Source: Aerosticca soli (GTDB lineage: Bacteria > Pseudomonadota > Gammaproteobacteria > Xanthomonadales > Rhodanobacteraceae). From it: 64,000 nt of DNA. Under the pieces are notes generated by a model. It was not told the origin of the DNA. It was given only the letters and a program-made list of their open reading frames with translations, and did no database searches. The position numbers and the translations under genes were made by a program. This document shows, piece after piece, positions 9,911 through 20,359 of this stretch; the stretch's first letter is position 1, and every line of letters starts with the position of its first letter. Location: positions 2,403,501 to 2,467,500 of the forward strand of contig NZ_AP018560.1 in assembly GCF_003967035.1 (NCBI RefSeq), in the 5' to 3' direction.

Positions 9911-11029
9911 TTAGGCGTGGCGCTTGCGATGCGCGTGGATCGACATCAGCACGCCGAAGCCGGTCAGCAGCGAGACCGCGGAGGTGCCGCCGTAGCTGAC
10001 CAGCGGCATCGGCACGCCGACCACCGGCAGCATGCCGGCGACCATGCCGCCGTTGACGAACACGTAGACGAAGAAGCTCATGCCGATCGCGCCGGCGAGC
10101 AGCCGCGCATAGGTGTCGCGCGCCTGCATGGCGATCCACAGGCAGCGGCCGATGATGAAGGCGTACAGGGCGAGCAGCGCGCACACGCCGACGAGGCCGA
10201 ATTCCTCGGAGAACACCGCGAAGATGAAATCCGTGGTGTGCTCGGGCAGGAAGTCCAGCCGTGACTGGGTGCCGTGCATCCAGCCCTTGCCGAACACGCC
10301 GCCGGAGCCCACCGCGATCTGCGACTGGATGATGTGCCAGCCGTTGCCCAGCGGGTCGGATTCCGGATCGAGCAGGGTCAGCACGCGGTCGCGCTGGTAC
10401 TGGTGCATGAAATGCCAGGCCAGCGGCACCATCGCGCCGACCACGCCAAGCAAGAGGCCGAGCCGCCACCATGCCATGCCGGCCAGGAACAGCGCGAAGG
10501 CGCCGGCCGCGGCGACCAGCAGCGCGGTGCCGAGGTCGGGCTGCTTGGCGATCAGCACCGCCGGCACGCCGATCAGCGCGCCGACCACGGCGATGTCCTT
10601 CCAGCCCGGCGGCAGCTGGCGCGGGTGCAGATACCAGGCGACCATCATCGGCATGGTCAGCTTCATGAGCTCGGAAGGCTGGAAGCGCATCAGCTTGAGA
10701 TCCAGCCAGCGCGAGGCGCCGCGGCCCTCGCCGAGCACCGCGACGACGATGAGCAGGCACGTGCTCGCCGCATACAGCCAGGGCGTCCAGCGGCGCAGGA
10801 CCGCCGGCGGGATGCGCGAGACGACGACCAAGAGGACCGCCCCCAGCGCGAACCGCGCGGCCTGGCCACCGACCACGCCGAGATCGCCGCCGCTCGCGCT
10901 GTAGAGCGTGCCGAGGCCGGCCAGGGCGAGCAGCAGCAGCCCGCCGGCGAGGGGTAGATCCAGACGCGGGCGACCGCTCACGAGCCGGCGCGCCAGGCGC
11001 TGCAGACGATCGGACCAGGCGGGCGTCAT
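9911..11029 (-). CDS. rodA: Peptidoglycan glycosyltransferase RodA (SEDS)
   Basis: Inner-membrane SEDS polymerase that builds glycan strands for the elongasome with PBP2. The 372-residue protein is almost wholly hydrophobic with about ten membrane segments; family signatures include KQPDLGTALL, a periplasmic loop with the catalytic Asp (W-I-H-P-type region near the DPE motif), and VSYGGTSAV near the C-terminus. Start chosen at ATG 11029, which overlaps the mrdA stop by 4 bases; the same frame stays open further upstream inside mrdA, but that extension is not RodA-like. Confidence 0.96.
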   Translation of the reverse strand: MTPAWSDRLQRLARRLVSGRPRLDLPLAGGLLLLALAGLGTLYSASGGDLGVVGGQAARFALGAVLLVVVSRIPPAVLRRWTPWLYAASTCLLIVVAVLGEGRGASRWLDLKLMRFQPSELMKLTMPMMVAWYLHPRQLPPGWKDIAVVGALIGVPAVLIAKQPDLGTALLVAAAGAFALFLAGMAWWRLGLLLGVVGAMVPLAWHFMHQYQRDRVLTLLDPESDPLGNGWHIIQSQIAVGSGGVFGKGWMHGTQSRLDFLPEHTTDFIFAVFSEEFGLVGVCALLALYAFIIGRCLWIAMQARDTYARLLAGAIGMSFFVYVFVNGGMVAGMLPVVGVPMPLVSYGGTSAVSLLTGFGVLMSIHAHRKRHA

Positions 11030-13014
11030 GGCGGCGAATCCTCGCTGTCTTCGCTGTCGTCGCCCGCCGGGACGTCGGCCGGCTGCGGCGACTCGATGAC
11101 GTCGCCCGGCGCCGGCAGCTGCGTCGACGGCGGCGCGGGCAAGGGCGTGGCCGGCGGCGCCCGTCCCCCTTGGGCGGCCAGCCACGCATCCAGGATCTTG
11201 CGCGCGATCGGGCCGGCATCCTTGCCGCCCCAGGCGCCGGCCTCCAGCACCACCGCCACCGCGATCTGCGGGTCCTCCGCCGGCGTATAGGCGATGAACC
11301 AGGCGCGGTGGCGTGCGGCGAGATAGGCGCTGTTCTTGTTGGTGTCGTAGGCCTCGGTGCGCCGCGAGTAGCGCTCGGCGGTGCCGCTCTTGCCGGCGAT
11401 GCGGTACGGAAAGCCCTCGCCCAGGCCCTGCCCGGTGGCGCCGGCGCCGCCGTAGATCACCGCCTGCATGCCCTGGTTGATCACGTTCCAGTAGGCCGGA
11501 TCGCTGATCAGCGACGGCCCGCTCGGCGGGTTGGCCAGCGCCTCGCGCGGGCCGTCCACCGCCTGGGCCGCCAACGCCAGGCGGGGCGGATAAGGCACGC
11601 CGCGTCCGGCCAGCACGGCGGTGGCGTGGGCGAGCTGCAGCGGCGTCACCGCCCAGTAGGCCTGGCCGATGCCGGTGAGCACGGTCTCGCCGGGGAACCA
11701 CGGCTGCTTGTAATGCGCGGCCTTCCATTCGCGCGAAGGCAGGATGCCGGTGCCCTCGCCATCGAGATCGATGCCGGTTTTTTCACCGAAGGCGAAGCGG
11801 CGCATCCAGGCGCTCAGGCGATCGATGCCCATGTCCAGCGCCAGCTTGTAGAAATAGGTGTTGGTGGACAGCTGGATGGCGCGGACCATGTTCACCGTGC
11901 CGTCGCCGCCGCGTTTGTCGTCGCGATAGCAGCGGCTCTGGTTGGGCAGACAGAATTCGCCGGTGGAGAGCACGGTGTCCTCCGGCCGGCGCAGCTTGAG
12001 TTCGAGCCCGCCCAAAGCCAGGAACGGCTTGACCGTGGAGCCGGGCGGATAGGCGCCGCGCAGCGCCCGGTTGTAGAGCGGCTTGTCCGCCGCGCCGGTC
12101 AATGCGGCGTAGTCGCCGCGGGCGATGCCGTTGACGAACGGGTTGGGATCGAAGCTCGGCACGCTCACCATCGCCAGCACCTGGCCGTTGCGCGGATCGA
12201 TCGCCACCGCCGCGCCGGGACGGCCCTCGAAAGCGGCCGCCGCGGCCTGCTGGATGCGCACGTCGATCGACAAGTACAGATTCCTGCCCGGCACCGGCGG
12301 ATGCCGCTCCAGCACGCGCTGGGTGCGTCCGTCGGCGTTCACCTCGACCAGCGCGTAGCCGGGCGTGCCGTGCAGCAGGTCCTCGTAGCTGCGTTCGATG
12401 CCGCTGCGGCCGATGTGCGTGGTGCCCTTGTAGCGGGCCGCGTCCAGCCGCGCCTGGTCGTCGGCGTCGATCCGGCCGACGTAACCGATCACGTGGGCGA
12501 AAAGCTCGCCGTAGGGATAGCGCCGGGTCAGGTAAGGCACCACGTCGACACTGGGAAAACGCCAGCGGTTGACCGCGAAGCGGGCGATGTCGTCTTCGGT
12601 GAGGCGCAGCTTGAGCGGCACGCTGTCGAAGCGGCGGCTCTGCTTGAGCTGCCGGCGGAAGGCGTCGATGTCGTCCTCATCGAGCGGCACCACGGTGGCG
12701 ATCTCGCGCAGGAAAGCCTCCATGTCCGGCACCTGCTCGGGTACCACCTCCAGCCGGAAGGCGGTGACGTTGTCGGCCAGCAGCACGCCGTTGCGGTCGT
12801 AGATCAAGCCGCGCGCCGGGGCGATCGCGCGCGGCTTGAGGCGGTTGGCCTGCGAGCGCAGCACGAACTCGTCGTGGCGCACCACCTGCAGCTGCACGTA
12901 GCGCACCACGAGACCGGCCAGGCCGAGCACGATGAAGGCGAAGCCGGCCAGCGCGCGGCGGCGGAACAGCGCGCTCTCGCCATGGGCTTCCTTGAGCGGA
13001 CGACGCGGTCTCAT
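11026..13014 (-). CDS. mrdA: Penicillin-binding protein 2 (transpeptidase)
   Basis: Class B transpeptidase that cross-links peptidoglycan in the elongasome, partner of RodA. The 662-residue protein has one N-terminal membrane segment (about 21-41), a dimerisation/pedestal region and the transpeptidase domain with S326-T-V-K329, S383-T-N385 and K542-S-G544. The C-terminus (about 610-662) is a Pro/Ala/Asp/Ser-rich, probably disordered tail. It starts 3 bases after mreD and overlaps rodA by 4. Confidence 0.97.
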   Translation of the reverse strand: MRPRRPLKEAHGESALFRRRALAGFAFIVLGLAGLVVRYVQLQVVRHDEFVLRSQANRLKPRAIAPARGLIYDRNGVLLADNVTAFRLEVVPEQVPDMEAFLREIATVVPLDEDDIDAFRRQLKQSRRFDSVPLKLRLTEDDIARFAVNRWRFPSVDVVPYLTRRYPYGELFAHVIGYVGRIDADDQARLDAARYKGTTHIGRSGIERSYEDLLHGTPGYALVEVNADGRTQRVLERHPPVPGRNLYLSIDVRIQQAAAAAFEGRPGAAVAIDPRNGQVLAMVSVPSFDPNPFVNGIARGDYAALTGAADKPLYNRALRGAYPPGSTVKPFLALGGLELKLRRPEDTVLSTGEFCLPNQSRCYRDDKRGGDGTVNMVRAIQLSTNTYFYKLALDMGIDRLSAWMRRFAFGEKTGIDLDGEGTGILPSREWKAAHYKQPWFPGETVLTGIGQAYWAVTPLQLAHATAVLAGRGVPYPPRLALAAQAVDGPREALANPPSGPSLISDPAYWNVINQGMQAVIYGGAGATGQGLGEGFPYRIAGKSGTAERYSRRTEAYDTNKNSAYLAARHRAWFIAYTPAEDPQIAVAVVLEAGAWGGKDAGPIARKILDAWLAAQGGRAPPATPLPAPPSTQLPAPGDVIESPQPADVPAGDDSEDSEDSPP

Positions 13015-13017
13015 CGG

Positions 13018-13503
13018 TCAGGACAGGCGCAGGCGTACCCGCAGGTCATCGAGCAGCAGGAACAGGAACGGCCACAGCGCGGCGCCGATCACGGGCGAAA
13101 GCCACCAGCTCGGCGGCGGCAGCGCGTCGCCCTCGAACAGGCGCACCAGGAGCGCCAGGATACGGTCGTTGACGAGCAGCGCCAGTACCGCGAGGGTCTG
13201 CTGTCCCATCGGGAAAAAGCGCAGGCGGGCGCGAAAGCGCAGCGCGATGAACACCAGCGCGGTGAGCCTGAGCGCCTGCTCGCCGAGCAGCACGCCATCC
13301 ATGAGATCGCCCGCCAGACCGAGCGCGAAGGCGAGGCCGAGCGACACCCGTTCGGCCGATTCCAGGCTCCAGTACAAGAGCACCAGTGCCGGCCAGTACG
13401 GCTTGCACGGCGCGAGCGCCGCCGGCAGCGGCACCAGCATCAGGAGCAGCGCCAGCAGCAGCGAGCCGGCGAACCACAGCCCCCCGAGCCGCGGCCGGCT
13501 CAT
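13018..13503 (-). CDS. mreD: Rod shape-determining protein MreD
   Basis: Inner-membrane scaffold component of the elongasome. The 161-residue product is a small polytopic protein with about five hydrophobic segments, including one near PLPAALAPCKPYWPALV and a conserved-type LGLAFALGLAGDLMDGVLLG stretch (residues about 53-72). It overlaps mreC by 4 bases and precedes mrdA by 3. Sequence conservation is weak in this family, so the call leans on size, topology and position between mreC and mrdA. Confidence 0.93.
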   Translation of the reverse strand: MSRPRLGGLWFAGSLLLALLLMLVPLPAALAPCKPYWPALVLLYWSLESAERVSLGLAFALGLAGDLMDGVLLGEQALRLTALVFIALRFRARLRFFPMGQQTLAVLALLVNDRILALLVRLFEGDALPPPSWWLSPVIGAALWPFLFLLLDDLRVRLRLS

Positions 13504-14456
13504 GGCGCCTGACCCGGCTGCGCCGCGGCGGCCGAGGATGCCGGCGTCGGCGCCAGCTCGGCCGGCGGGCCCTCGTTCGCGGCCGGCGCCGGCGGACCGG
13601 CCGGCTCGGCCTGTTCGTGCAACAGCAGCACGTCGTCGCTGCGATAGACATCCGCGCTCGGCCGGGCGCGCGCCTCCTGGAACAGGCCGTTGGCCGCCGG
13701 CGCCACGCCGATCACCGTGCCGACCGGGAATCCGGGCGGGAACCGTCCGCCCAGGCCGGAGGTGAGCAGACGGTCGCCGACCTTGATGTCGGCCGCCATC
13801 GGCACCGTCGGCAGGCTGAGTTGCGCGCTGCCGCGCGCGCCGTAGGCGACGGTGCGCAGCCCGGTGCGTTCCACCGTCACCGGCACCGCGTGGCTGGGAT
13901 CGGTCACCAGCATCACCACCGCCGTGGTCGGCAGCGTCTCCACCACCTGGCCGAGCAGGCCGTGGGCGTCGATCACCGGCTGCCCGACGCGCACCTTGTC
14001 ACGCGCGCCGAGGTTGATCACCAGCCGGTTCCGCTCGGCGCCGAGATCGACACCGACCACCCGCGCCAGCTGCACCTTGAGCCCCAGGCTCTTCTGCGTG
14101 GCGAGCAGTTCCTTGAGCCGCTCGTTCTGTTCGGCCACCGCGGCCATGCGGTTGAGCTTGGCGTTGGCGAGCAGCAGATCCTCGCGCAGGCGCTGGTTCT
14201 GCTCGGTGAGCGCCTGGCGGTCGGCGAAGGCCACACCCAGCGCGCGCGCGCCGGCCGCCGGCAAGCCGGCCAGCCGGTAGACCGGCTCCACCACCACCGC
14301 CGCCGTGTAGCGCAGGCGCCACATCCAGCCGTTGCGATGGTCGAGCACCATCAGCACCAGCGCCAGCGCGAGGTAGAAGATGAGCCGCAGCGTGCCGGCG
14401 ACCGAGGCGGAAAAGAGCGGCGGGGAATCCTGGGCCATCGTCTTGAAGGCATGCAC
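13500..14456 (-). CDS. mreC: Rod shape-determining protein MreC
   Basis: Bitopic periplasmic protein that links MreB and PBP2. The 318-residue product has an N-terminal membrane segment (about 20-40), a coiled coil (about 70-115, LTEQNQRLREDLLLANAKLNR-type heptads), and the two-barrel beta domain with INLGARDKVRVGQPV and LVTDPSHAVPV. The last 50 or so residues are Ala/Pro-rich and probably disordered. It lies 67 bases after mreB and overlaps mreD by 4. Confidence 0.95.
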   Translation of the reverse strand: MHAFKTMAQDSPPLFSASVAGTLRLIFYLALALVLMVLDHRNGWMWRLRYTAAVVVEPVYRLAGLPAAGARALGVAFADRQALTEQNQRLREDLLLANAKLNRMAAVAEQNERLKELLATQKSLGLKVQLARVVGVDLGAERNRLVINLGARDKVRVGQPVIDAHGLLGQVVETLPTTAVVMLVTDPSHAVPVTVERTGLRTVAYGARGSAQLSLPTVPMAADIKVGDRLLTSGLGGRFPPGFPVGTVIGVAPAANGLFQEARARPSADVYRSDDVLLLHEQAEPAGPPAPAANEGPPAELAPTPASSAAAAQPGQAP

Positions 14457-14523
14457 GGGGCGGCGGCTCGGCGCCGCCGGCCGTGGGCGTCAGGCCGGCG
14501 GCCGGCGCAGGGCCGCCCTTGGC

Positions 14524-15654
<1,131 letters not shown>

Positions 15655-15813
15655 TTAAAAAAGCCTTTCAGGACGCGATGATGCGCGGTTTTTCCGCCAC
15701 CGGCTCGAACCCATGGAAAGTGCCGCGGTTGGCAAGGACGGCGGGCGCGCGCGATCATCCGCGGGTTTGGGCCCCGAGCGCCCTTCTCGACTCCTCCAGC
15801 GGACCACACGGCC

Positions 15814-17127
15814 ATGCACGACACCCTCGCCCCGCTCTATGCCGCGCACCTTGCCACCGTGATCGGCCATGCCGACCGGGCGCTCGCCGAGCATGGCTAT
15901 GACCATCTCCTGATCGCGGCCGGCCACGCGCCGGCCCGCTTCCTGGACGATCAGGACGCACCTTTCGTCGCCAATCCGCATTTCCGCCACTGGCTGCCGC
16001 TGACCGATGCGCCGGGCAGCTGGATCGTCCATACGCCGGGCCGGCGCCCGCGGCTGGTGTTCGTGCAGCCGCGCGACTACTGGCACGTGGTGCCGCAGGC
16101 GCCGCAGGGCTACTGGGTCGAGCACTTCGAGATCACCACCGTGCGCAGCGCGGCCGAGGCGATCGCCGAGCTGCCCGGCGCGCGCAGCGCGGCGATCGTG
16201 CCGCCCGGCCCGGTGCTGGAGGGCGCCGCGATCAATCCGCAGCCGGTGCTCGACCATCTCCACTGGCATCGCGCGTACAAGACGCCCTACGAACGGGCGC
16301 TGATGCGCGAGGCCAGCCGCATCGGCGCCCGCGCGCACCGCGCCGCCGCGGCGGCATTCCGCGCCGGCGCCTGCGAGCTCGACATCCACCTGGCCTATCT
16401 CGCCGCCGCGCGGCAGTCCGAGGCCGAGCTGCCCTACGCCAACATCGTCGGCCTCAACGAACACGGCGCCGTGCTGCATTACACGAACTTCGACCGCGCG
16501 CCGCCCGCCCAGGTGCGCTCGTTCCTGATCGACGCCGGCGCGAGTTTCGCCGGCTACGCCAGCGACATCACCCGCACCCATGCCGCCCCCGGCCATGCCG
16601 AGTTCCAAGCCCTGATCGATGCGGTGGACGCCGCCCAGCAGGGCTTCGCCGCGCGCGTGCGCGCCGGGCAGAGTTATCCCGAACTGCACATCCATGCCCA
16701 CCACGTGCTGGCCGGCATCCTGCGCGAGCACGGCATCCTGCGCATGAGCGCCGAGAGCGCGGTGGAAACCGGCGTCAGCGGGGTGTTCTTTCCGCACGGG
16801 CTCGGCCACATGCTCGGCCTGCAGGTGCATGACGTGGCCGGCTTTCAGCGCAGCGAGCGCGGCGGCACGCTGCCGCGGCCGCCCGGCCACCCCTACCTGC
16901 GCATGACCCGCACGCTGGAGCCGGGCATGGTGGTGACCATCGAGCCGGGGCTGTATTTCATCGACCTGCTGCTGGAGGAACTGCGCGCCGGGCCGCACGC
17001 GCAGGCGGTCGACTGGACGCGGGTGGAGGCCTTCCGCCCCTACGGCGGCATCCGCATCGAGGACGACGTGATCTGCACCGAGGACACGCCGGAAAACCTG
17101 ACCCGCGACGCCTTCGCCAACCTTTGA
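15814..17127 (+). CDS. pepQ: Xaa-Pro dipeptidase (prolidase) PepQ
   Basis: Cytoplasmic M24 metallopeptidase that splits dipeptides with C-terminal proline. The 437-residue protein is close to E. coli PepQ (443). The pita-bread metal ligands are seen as Asp in LIDAGASFAGYASDIT (two Asp), His in HGLGHMLGLQVHD, and Glu in EPGLYFI and GGIRIEDD. It is divergent from mreB across 243 bases and is followed by a strong hairpin and then the cyd operon. The second M24 enzyme in this window (20356-21660) is the aminopeptidase PepP. Confidence 0.95.
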   Translation: MHDTLAPLYAAHLATVIGHADRALAEHGYDHLLIAAGHAPARFLDDQDAPFVANPHFRHWLPLTDAPGSWIVHTPGRRPRLVFVQPRDYWHVVPQAPQGYWVEHFEITTVRSAAEAIAELPGARSAAIVPPGPVLEGAAINPQPVLDHLHWHRAYKTPYERALMREASRIGARAHRAAAAAFRAGACELDIHLAYLAAARQSEAELPYANIVGLNEHGAVLHYTNFDRAPPAQVRSFLIDAGASFAGYASDITRTHAAPGHAEFQALIDAVDAAQQGFAARVRAGQSYPELHIHAHHVLAGILREHGILRMSAESAVETGVSGVFFPHGLGHMLGLQVHDVAGFQRSERGGTLPRPPGHPYLRMTRTLEPGMVVTIEPGLYFIDLLLEELRAGPHAQAVDWTRVEAFRPYGGIRIEDDVICTEDTPENLTRDAFANL

Positions 17128-17158
17128 ACGGACGGCGTCACCCGCTGCCCGCCGGGCC

Positions 17159-17199
17159 GACGCCGGCGGCGTGCGACCATCCGCCACGCCGCCGGCGTC
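17159..17199 (+). terminator. Strong GC hairpin after pepQ, candidate terminator
   Basis: Arms 17159-17173 and 17185-17199 are perfect 15-base complements around an 11-base loop. It lies 31 bases after the pepQ stop and before cydP. There is no T-run after it, so it may be a weak or Rho-assisted terminator, an mRNA-stabilising hairpin, or a dyad operator for the cyd operon. Confidence 0.45.
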
Positions 17200-17266
17200 C
17201 CGATGAAGGCGTGATCTTCACGATCCCGGCCTATGCTTGTGACGGTTGCGCAAACGAGCCGTCCCC

Positions 17267-17476
17267 ATGCCCGCCACCGCCACCACCAAGCCTTCCCGTT
17301 CCCCGCTGCGCCGCCTCGGCCGCGAGCTGCTGGCGTTGGTGCTGGCCAAACTGGTGCTGCTGACGCTTTTCGGCTGGGCGCTGATGGCGCTGTTTCCGCG
17401 CACCGACACCCACCCGTCGGCCATCGAGCACCACCTCGCCCCGGCCACCTCGTCGCATGGAGTTTCCCAGCCATGA
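17267..17476 (+). CDS. cydP: CydP, putative small subunit of cytochrome bd oxidase
   Basis: A 69-residue single-pass membrane protein with a basic N-terminus (SPLRRLGRELL) and one hydrophobic helix (about 25-42, ALVLAKLVLLTLFGWALMAL). Proteins of this size and pattern encoded just before cydA in proteobacteria are annotated CydP. The ATG at 17267 is preferred over a TTG seven codons upstream. Its TGA overlaps the cydA ATG (ATGA), so it is translationally coupled to CydA, supporting a stoichiometric role in the complex. Function is inferred from context; no enzymatic motif is present. Confidence 0.8.
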   Translation: MPATATTKPSRSPLRRLGRELLALVLAKLVLLTLFGWALMALFPRTDTHPSAIEHHLAPATSSHGVSQP

Positions 17477-19050
17477 TCCTGGACCCCGAAGTCGTCGGCC
17501 TCTCGCGGCTGCAGTTCGCGCTCACCGCGCTCTACCACTTCCTGTTCGTGCCGTTGACGCTCGGGCTGGTGTGGATCCTGGCCATCATGGAAAGCGTCTA
17601 CGTGATGACCGGGCGCGAGGTGTGGAAGCGCATGGTGCAATTCTGGGGCGTGCTGTTCGGCATCAACTTCGCCATGGGCGTGGCCACCGGCATCACCATG
17701 GAGTTCCAGTTCGGCATGAACTGGGCCTACTACTCCCATTACGTCGGCGACGTGTTCGGCACGCCGCTGGCGATCGAGGGGCTGATGGCGTTCTTCCTCG
17801 AGGGCACGCTGATCGGCGTGTTCTTCATGGGCTGGACGCGCACCACCCGGCTGCAGCACCTGGTGGTGACCTGGCTGCTGGCGCTGGCGACCAGTCTCTC
17901 GGCGCTGTGGATCCTGGTCGCCAACGGCTGGATGCAGTATCCGGTCGGGGCGAAGTTCAACGTCGACAGCATGCGCATGGAGGTGACCTCGTTCGCCGAC
18001 GTGCTGTTCAACCCGGTGGCGCAGGCCAAGTTCGTGCACACGGTGAGCGCCGGCTACGTGCTGGGCTCGATGTTCGTGCTCTCGATCAGCGCGTGGTACC
18101 TGCTGCGCGGCCGCAACGTGGATTTCGCCAAGCGCTCGATGACGGTGGCGGCGAGTTTCGGCCTCGCTTCCGCGCTGAGCGTGGTGGTGCTGGGCGATGA
18201 ATCGGGCTATGCCATCTCCGAGAACCAGAAGATGAAGATGGCGGCGATCGAGGCGATGTGGGAGACCGAGCCGCCGCCGGCCTCGTTCACCCTGTTCGGC
18301 ATTCCCGACGTGGCCACCCGCAGCACGCATTTTGCGGTGCGCATTCCCTGGGTCATGGGCCTGATCGGCACCCGCTCGCTGGACAAGCCCATCCCCGGCA
18401 TCGCCAACCTGGTCGAGGACACCAAGGGCAAGATCGACAGCGGCCTCAAGGCCTATGACGCCATGCTGGTGCTGCGCGAGGACAAGCACAACGCGCAGGC
18501 CAAGGCGATCCTCGCCGCGCACGATCAGGACATGGGCTACGCGCTGCTGCTCAAGCGTTTCATGGACGATCCGCGCAAGGCCACGCCGGCGGACATCCAG
18601 AAGGCCGCCGACTCCACCATTCCGAACGTGCCGGTGCTGTTCTGGGCGTTCCGCTTCATGGTGTTGCTCGGCTTCTATTTCATCGCGCTGTTCGCCTACT
18701 CGTTCTGGCGGGCCAGCAAGCGGCGGCTGGATGAGAAGCGCTGGTATCTCAAGCTCGCCCTGTGGAGCCTGCCGCTGCCGTGGGTGGCCGCGGAGCTCGG
18801 CTGGATCGTCGCCGAATACGGCCGCCAGCCGTGGGCGATCGAGGGCATCCTGCCGACGGCACTCGGCGTGTCATCGCTGACCTCGACCCAGGTGTGGATC
18901 TCGCTCGCCGGTTTCGTGCTGTTCTACACCGCCCTCGCCGTCATCGACGTGCTGCTCATGGTGCGCTATGCCCGCAAGGGCCCCGACGGCCTCGGTCTCT
19001 GGCCACAGGTGCCGCGCGACCCGTCGCTGCGCCCGGCCCTGGAAGACTAA
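17473..19050 (+). CDS. cydA: Cytochrome bd ubiquinol oxidase subunit I
   Basis: Large subunit that oxidises ubiquinol and carries hemes b558, b595 and d in the inner membrane. Start at ATG 17473 gives 525 residues (E. coli 522). By spacing, heme ligands are H22 (LYHFLFVPL), H189 (FVHTVSAGY) and M396 (FRFM), and the GRQPWAI motif occurs in the C-terminal third. The region between GDESGY and the Met ligand forms a long Q-loop of about 130 residues, consistent with an L-type (E. coli-like) enzyme. It overlaps cydP by 4 bases. Confidence 0.97.
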   Translation: MILDPEVVGLSRLQFALTALYHFLFVPLTLGLVWILAIMESVYVMTGREVWKRMVQFWGVLFGINFAMGVATGITMEFQFGMNWAYYSHYVGDVFGTPLAIEGLMAFFLEGTLIGVFFMGWTRTTRLQHLVVTWLLALATSLSALWILVANGWMQYPVGAKFNVDSMRMEVTSFADVLFNPVAQAKFVHTVSAGYVLGSMFVLSISAWYLLRGRNVDFAKRSMTVAASFGLASALSVVVLGDESGYAISENQKMKMAAIEAMWETEPPPASFTLFGIPDVATRSTHFAVRIPWVMGLIGTRSLDKPIPGIANLVEDTKGKIDSGLKAYDAMLVLREDKHNAQAKAILAAHDQDMGYALLLKRFMDDPRKATPADIQKAADSTIPNVPVLFWAFRFMVLLGFYFIALFAYSFWRASKRRLDEKRWYLKLALWSLPLPWVAAELGWIVAEYGRQPWAIEGILPTALGVSSLTSTQVWISLAGFVLFYTALAVIDVLLMVRYARKGPDGLGLWPQVPRDPSLRPALED

Positions 19051-19067
19051 AAAAGAGGAGGCAGGCC

Positions 19068-20192
19068 ATGTTCGATCTCGAAACCCTGCGCGTGATCTGG
19101 TGGGTGCTGCTCGGCGCCCTGTTCATCGGCTTTGCCATCACCGATGGCTACGACTTCGGCACCGCGGCGCTGCTGCGCGTGCTGGGCCGCGACCCGGAGG
19201 AGCGACAGGTACTGCTGGAAACCGTGGAGCCGACCTGGGAGGGCAACCAGGTCTGGTTCATCCTCGCCGGCGGTGCGTCCTTCGCCGCCTGGCCGATGCT
19301 CTATGCGGTGTCCTTCTCCGGCATGTACCTGGCGATCGCGCTGGTGCTGCTCTCGTTCATCCTGCGGCCGGTCGGCTTCAACTTCCGCGCCAAGATCGCC
19401 GACCCGCGCTGGCAGGGGCTGTGGGACTGGGTGCTGGTCGCCTCCGGTGTGGCGGTGCCGCTGCTCTCCGGCGTGGCCTTCGGCAACCTGTTCTTGGGCG
19501 TGCCGTTCCGCCTGGACGCCGACCTGCGCATGAGCTGGCAGGGCAGCTTCTGGAGTCTGCTGCATCCGTTCGCGCTCGTCGCCGGACTGGTTTCGCTCGG
19601 CATGCTGCTGACCCACGGCGCCACCTGGGTGGCCTACAAGGCCGATCCGCGCCTGGCCGCGCGGGCCGTGCGGGTGGCGCGCTGGTCCTGCCTGGGCTGG
19701 GCCGTGCTGTACCTCCTGGCCGGCCTCTGGCTCACCCACCTGCCGGGCTACGCAGTCACCGCGGTCGACCCGGCCGGGCCTTCCAATCCGCTGCTCAAGC
19801 AGGTGGCCGCGAGCGGCAGCTGGCTCTCCGGCTATGCCCGCCACCCGGCCTTCGCGCTCGCGCCGCTGGCGGCCTTCGCCGGCGCCCTGCTGGTGCTCTG
19901 GCGCACGCCGCGCCAGGGCATCGCCGGATTCATCGGCAGCAGCCTGATGATCGCCGGCACCATCCTCTCGGCCGGCTTCGCGCTGTTCCCATTCCTGATG
20001 CCTTCCAGCCTCGACCCGCGCTCCAGCCTGACCATCTGGGACGCCTCCTCCAGCCGCGGCACGCTGCTGTTGATGCTGGGCGCCACCGTGGTGCTGCTGC
20101 CGATCGTGCTGCTCTACACCTCGTGGGTGTTCAAGGTCATGGGCGGCCGGGTCACCCTGGAACACGTGCGCGGCGAGCACCGCAGTTACTGA
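19068..20192 (+). CDS. cydB: Cytochrome bd ubiquinol oxidase subunit II
   Basis: Second large subunit of the bd oxidase. The 374-residue polytopic protein begins [19 protein letters not shown] and carries the family signatures DGYDFG and [14 protein letters not shown]. It has a strong Shine-Dalgarno (AGAGGAGG) just upstream and starts 17 bases after the cydA stop. Length is normal for CydB (E. coli 379). Confidence 0.97.
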   Translation: MFDLETLRVIWWVLLGALFIGFAITDGYDFGTAALLRVLGRDPEERQVLLETVEPTWEGNQVWFILAGGASFAAWPMLYAVSFSGMYLAIALVLLSFILRPVGFNFRAKIADPRWQGLWDWVLVASGVAVPLLSGVAFGNLFLGVPFRLDADLRMSWQGSFWSLLHPFALVAGLVSLGMLLTHGATWVAYKADPRLAARAVRVARWSCLGWAVLYLLAGLWLTHLPGYAVTAVDPAGPSNPLLKQVAASGSWLSGYARHPAFALAPLAAFAGALLVLWRTPRQGIAGFIGSSLMIAGTILSAGFALFPFLMPSSLDPRSSLTIWDASSSRGTLLLMLGATVVLLPIVLLYTSWVFKVMGGRVTLEHVRGEHRSY

Positions 20193-20218
20193 CGAGCCCT
20201 GATTCGGAGAAGAAGCCC

Positions 20219-20359
20219 ATGTGGTATTTCAGCTGGATCCTCGGCCTGGGCCTGGCCTGCGCCTTCGGCATCCTCAATGCGATGTGGTACGAGCTCAACG
20301 CCACCGACGAGGCCCACCAGCGCCGCGAGGCGCAACAGCGCAAGGCCGCCGGCCGCTAG
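20219..20359 (+). CDS. cydX: Cytochrome bd oxidase accessory subunit CydX
   Basis: A 46-residue single-helix subunit that stabilises the hemes of CydAB. It starts MWYFSWILGLGLACAFGI, has the conserved N-terminal WYFSWILG pattern and the ExN-type acidic residue after the helix (WYELNATDE), then a charged tail. A GGAGAAG ribosome site lies 6 bases before the ATG. Its last 4 bases overlap the end of the convergent pepP. Confidence 0.95.
   Translation: MWYFSWILGLGLACAFGILNAMWYELNATDEAHQRREAQQRKAAGR

Noticed and set aside
7914-11219. 1101-codon minus-strand open frame
   Set aside because: Its last part is rlpA, but the upstream portion runs out of frame through mltB and rodA; the real rlpA starts at 8861.
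11170-13512. 780-codon plus-strand open frame
   Set aside because: Antisense to mrdA and mreD; composition is typical of GC-rich shadows.
17246-17266. TTG start for CydP seven codons upstream of the ATG
   Set aside because: The added residues MRKRAVP have no ribosome site and the ATG at 17267 gives a product of expected size.
17128-17266. FNR or ArcA operator before cyd
   Set aside because: TGATC/GATC-like fragments exist but spacing and symmetry do not fit a FNR box.
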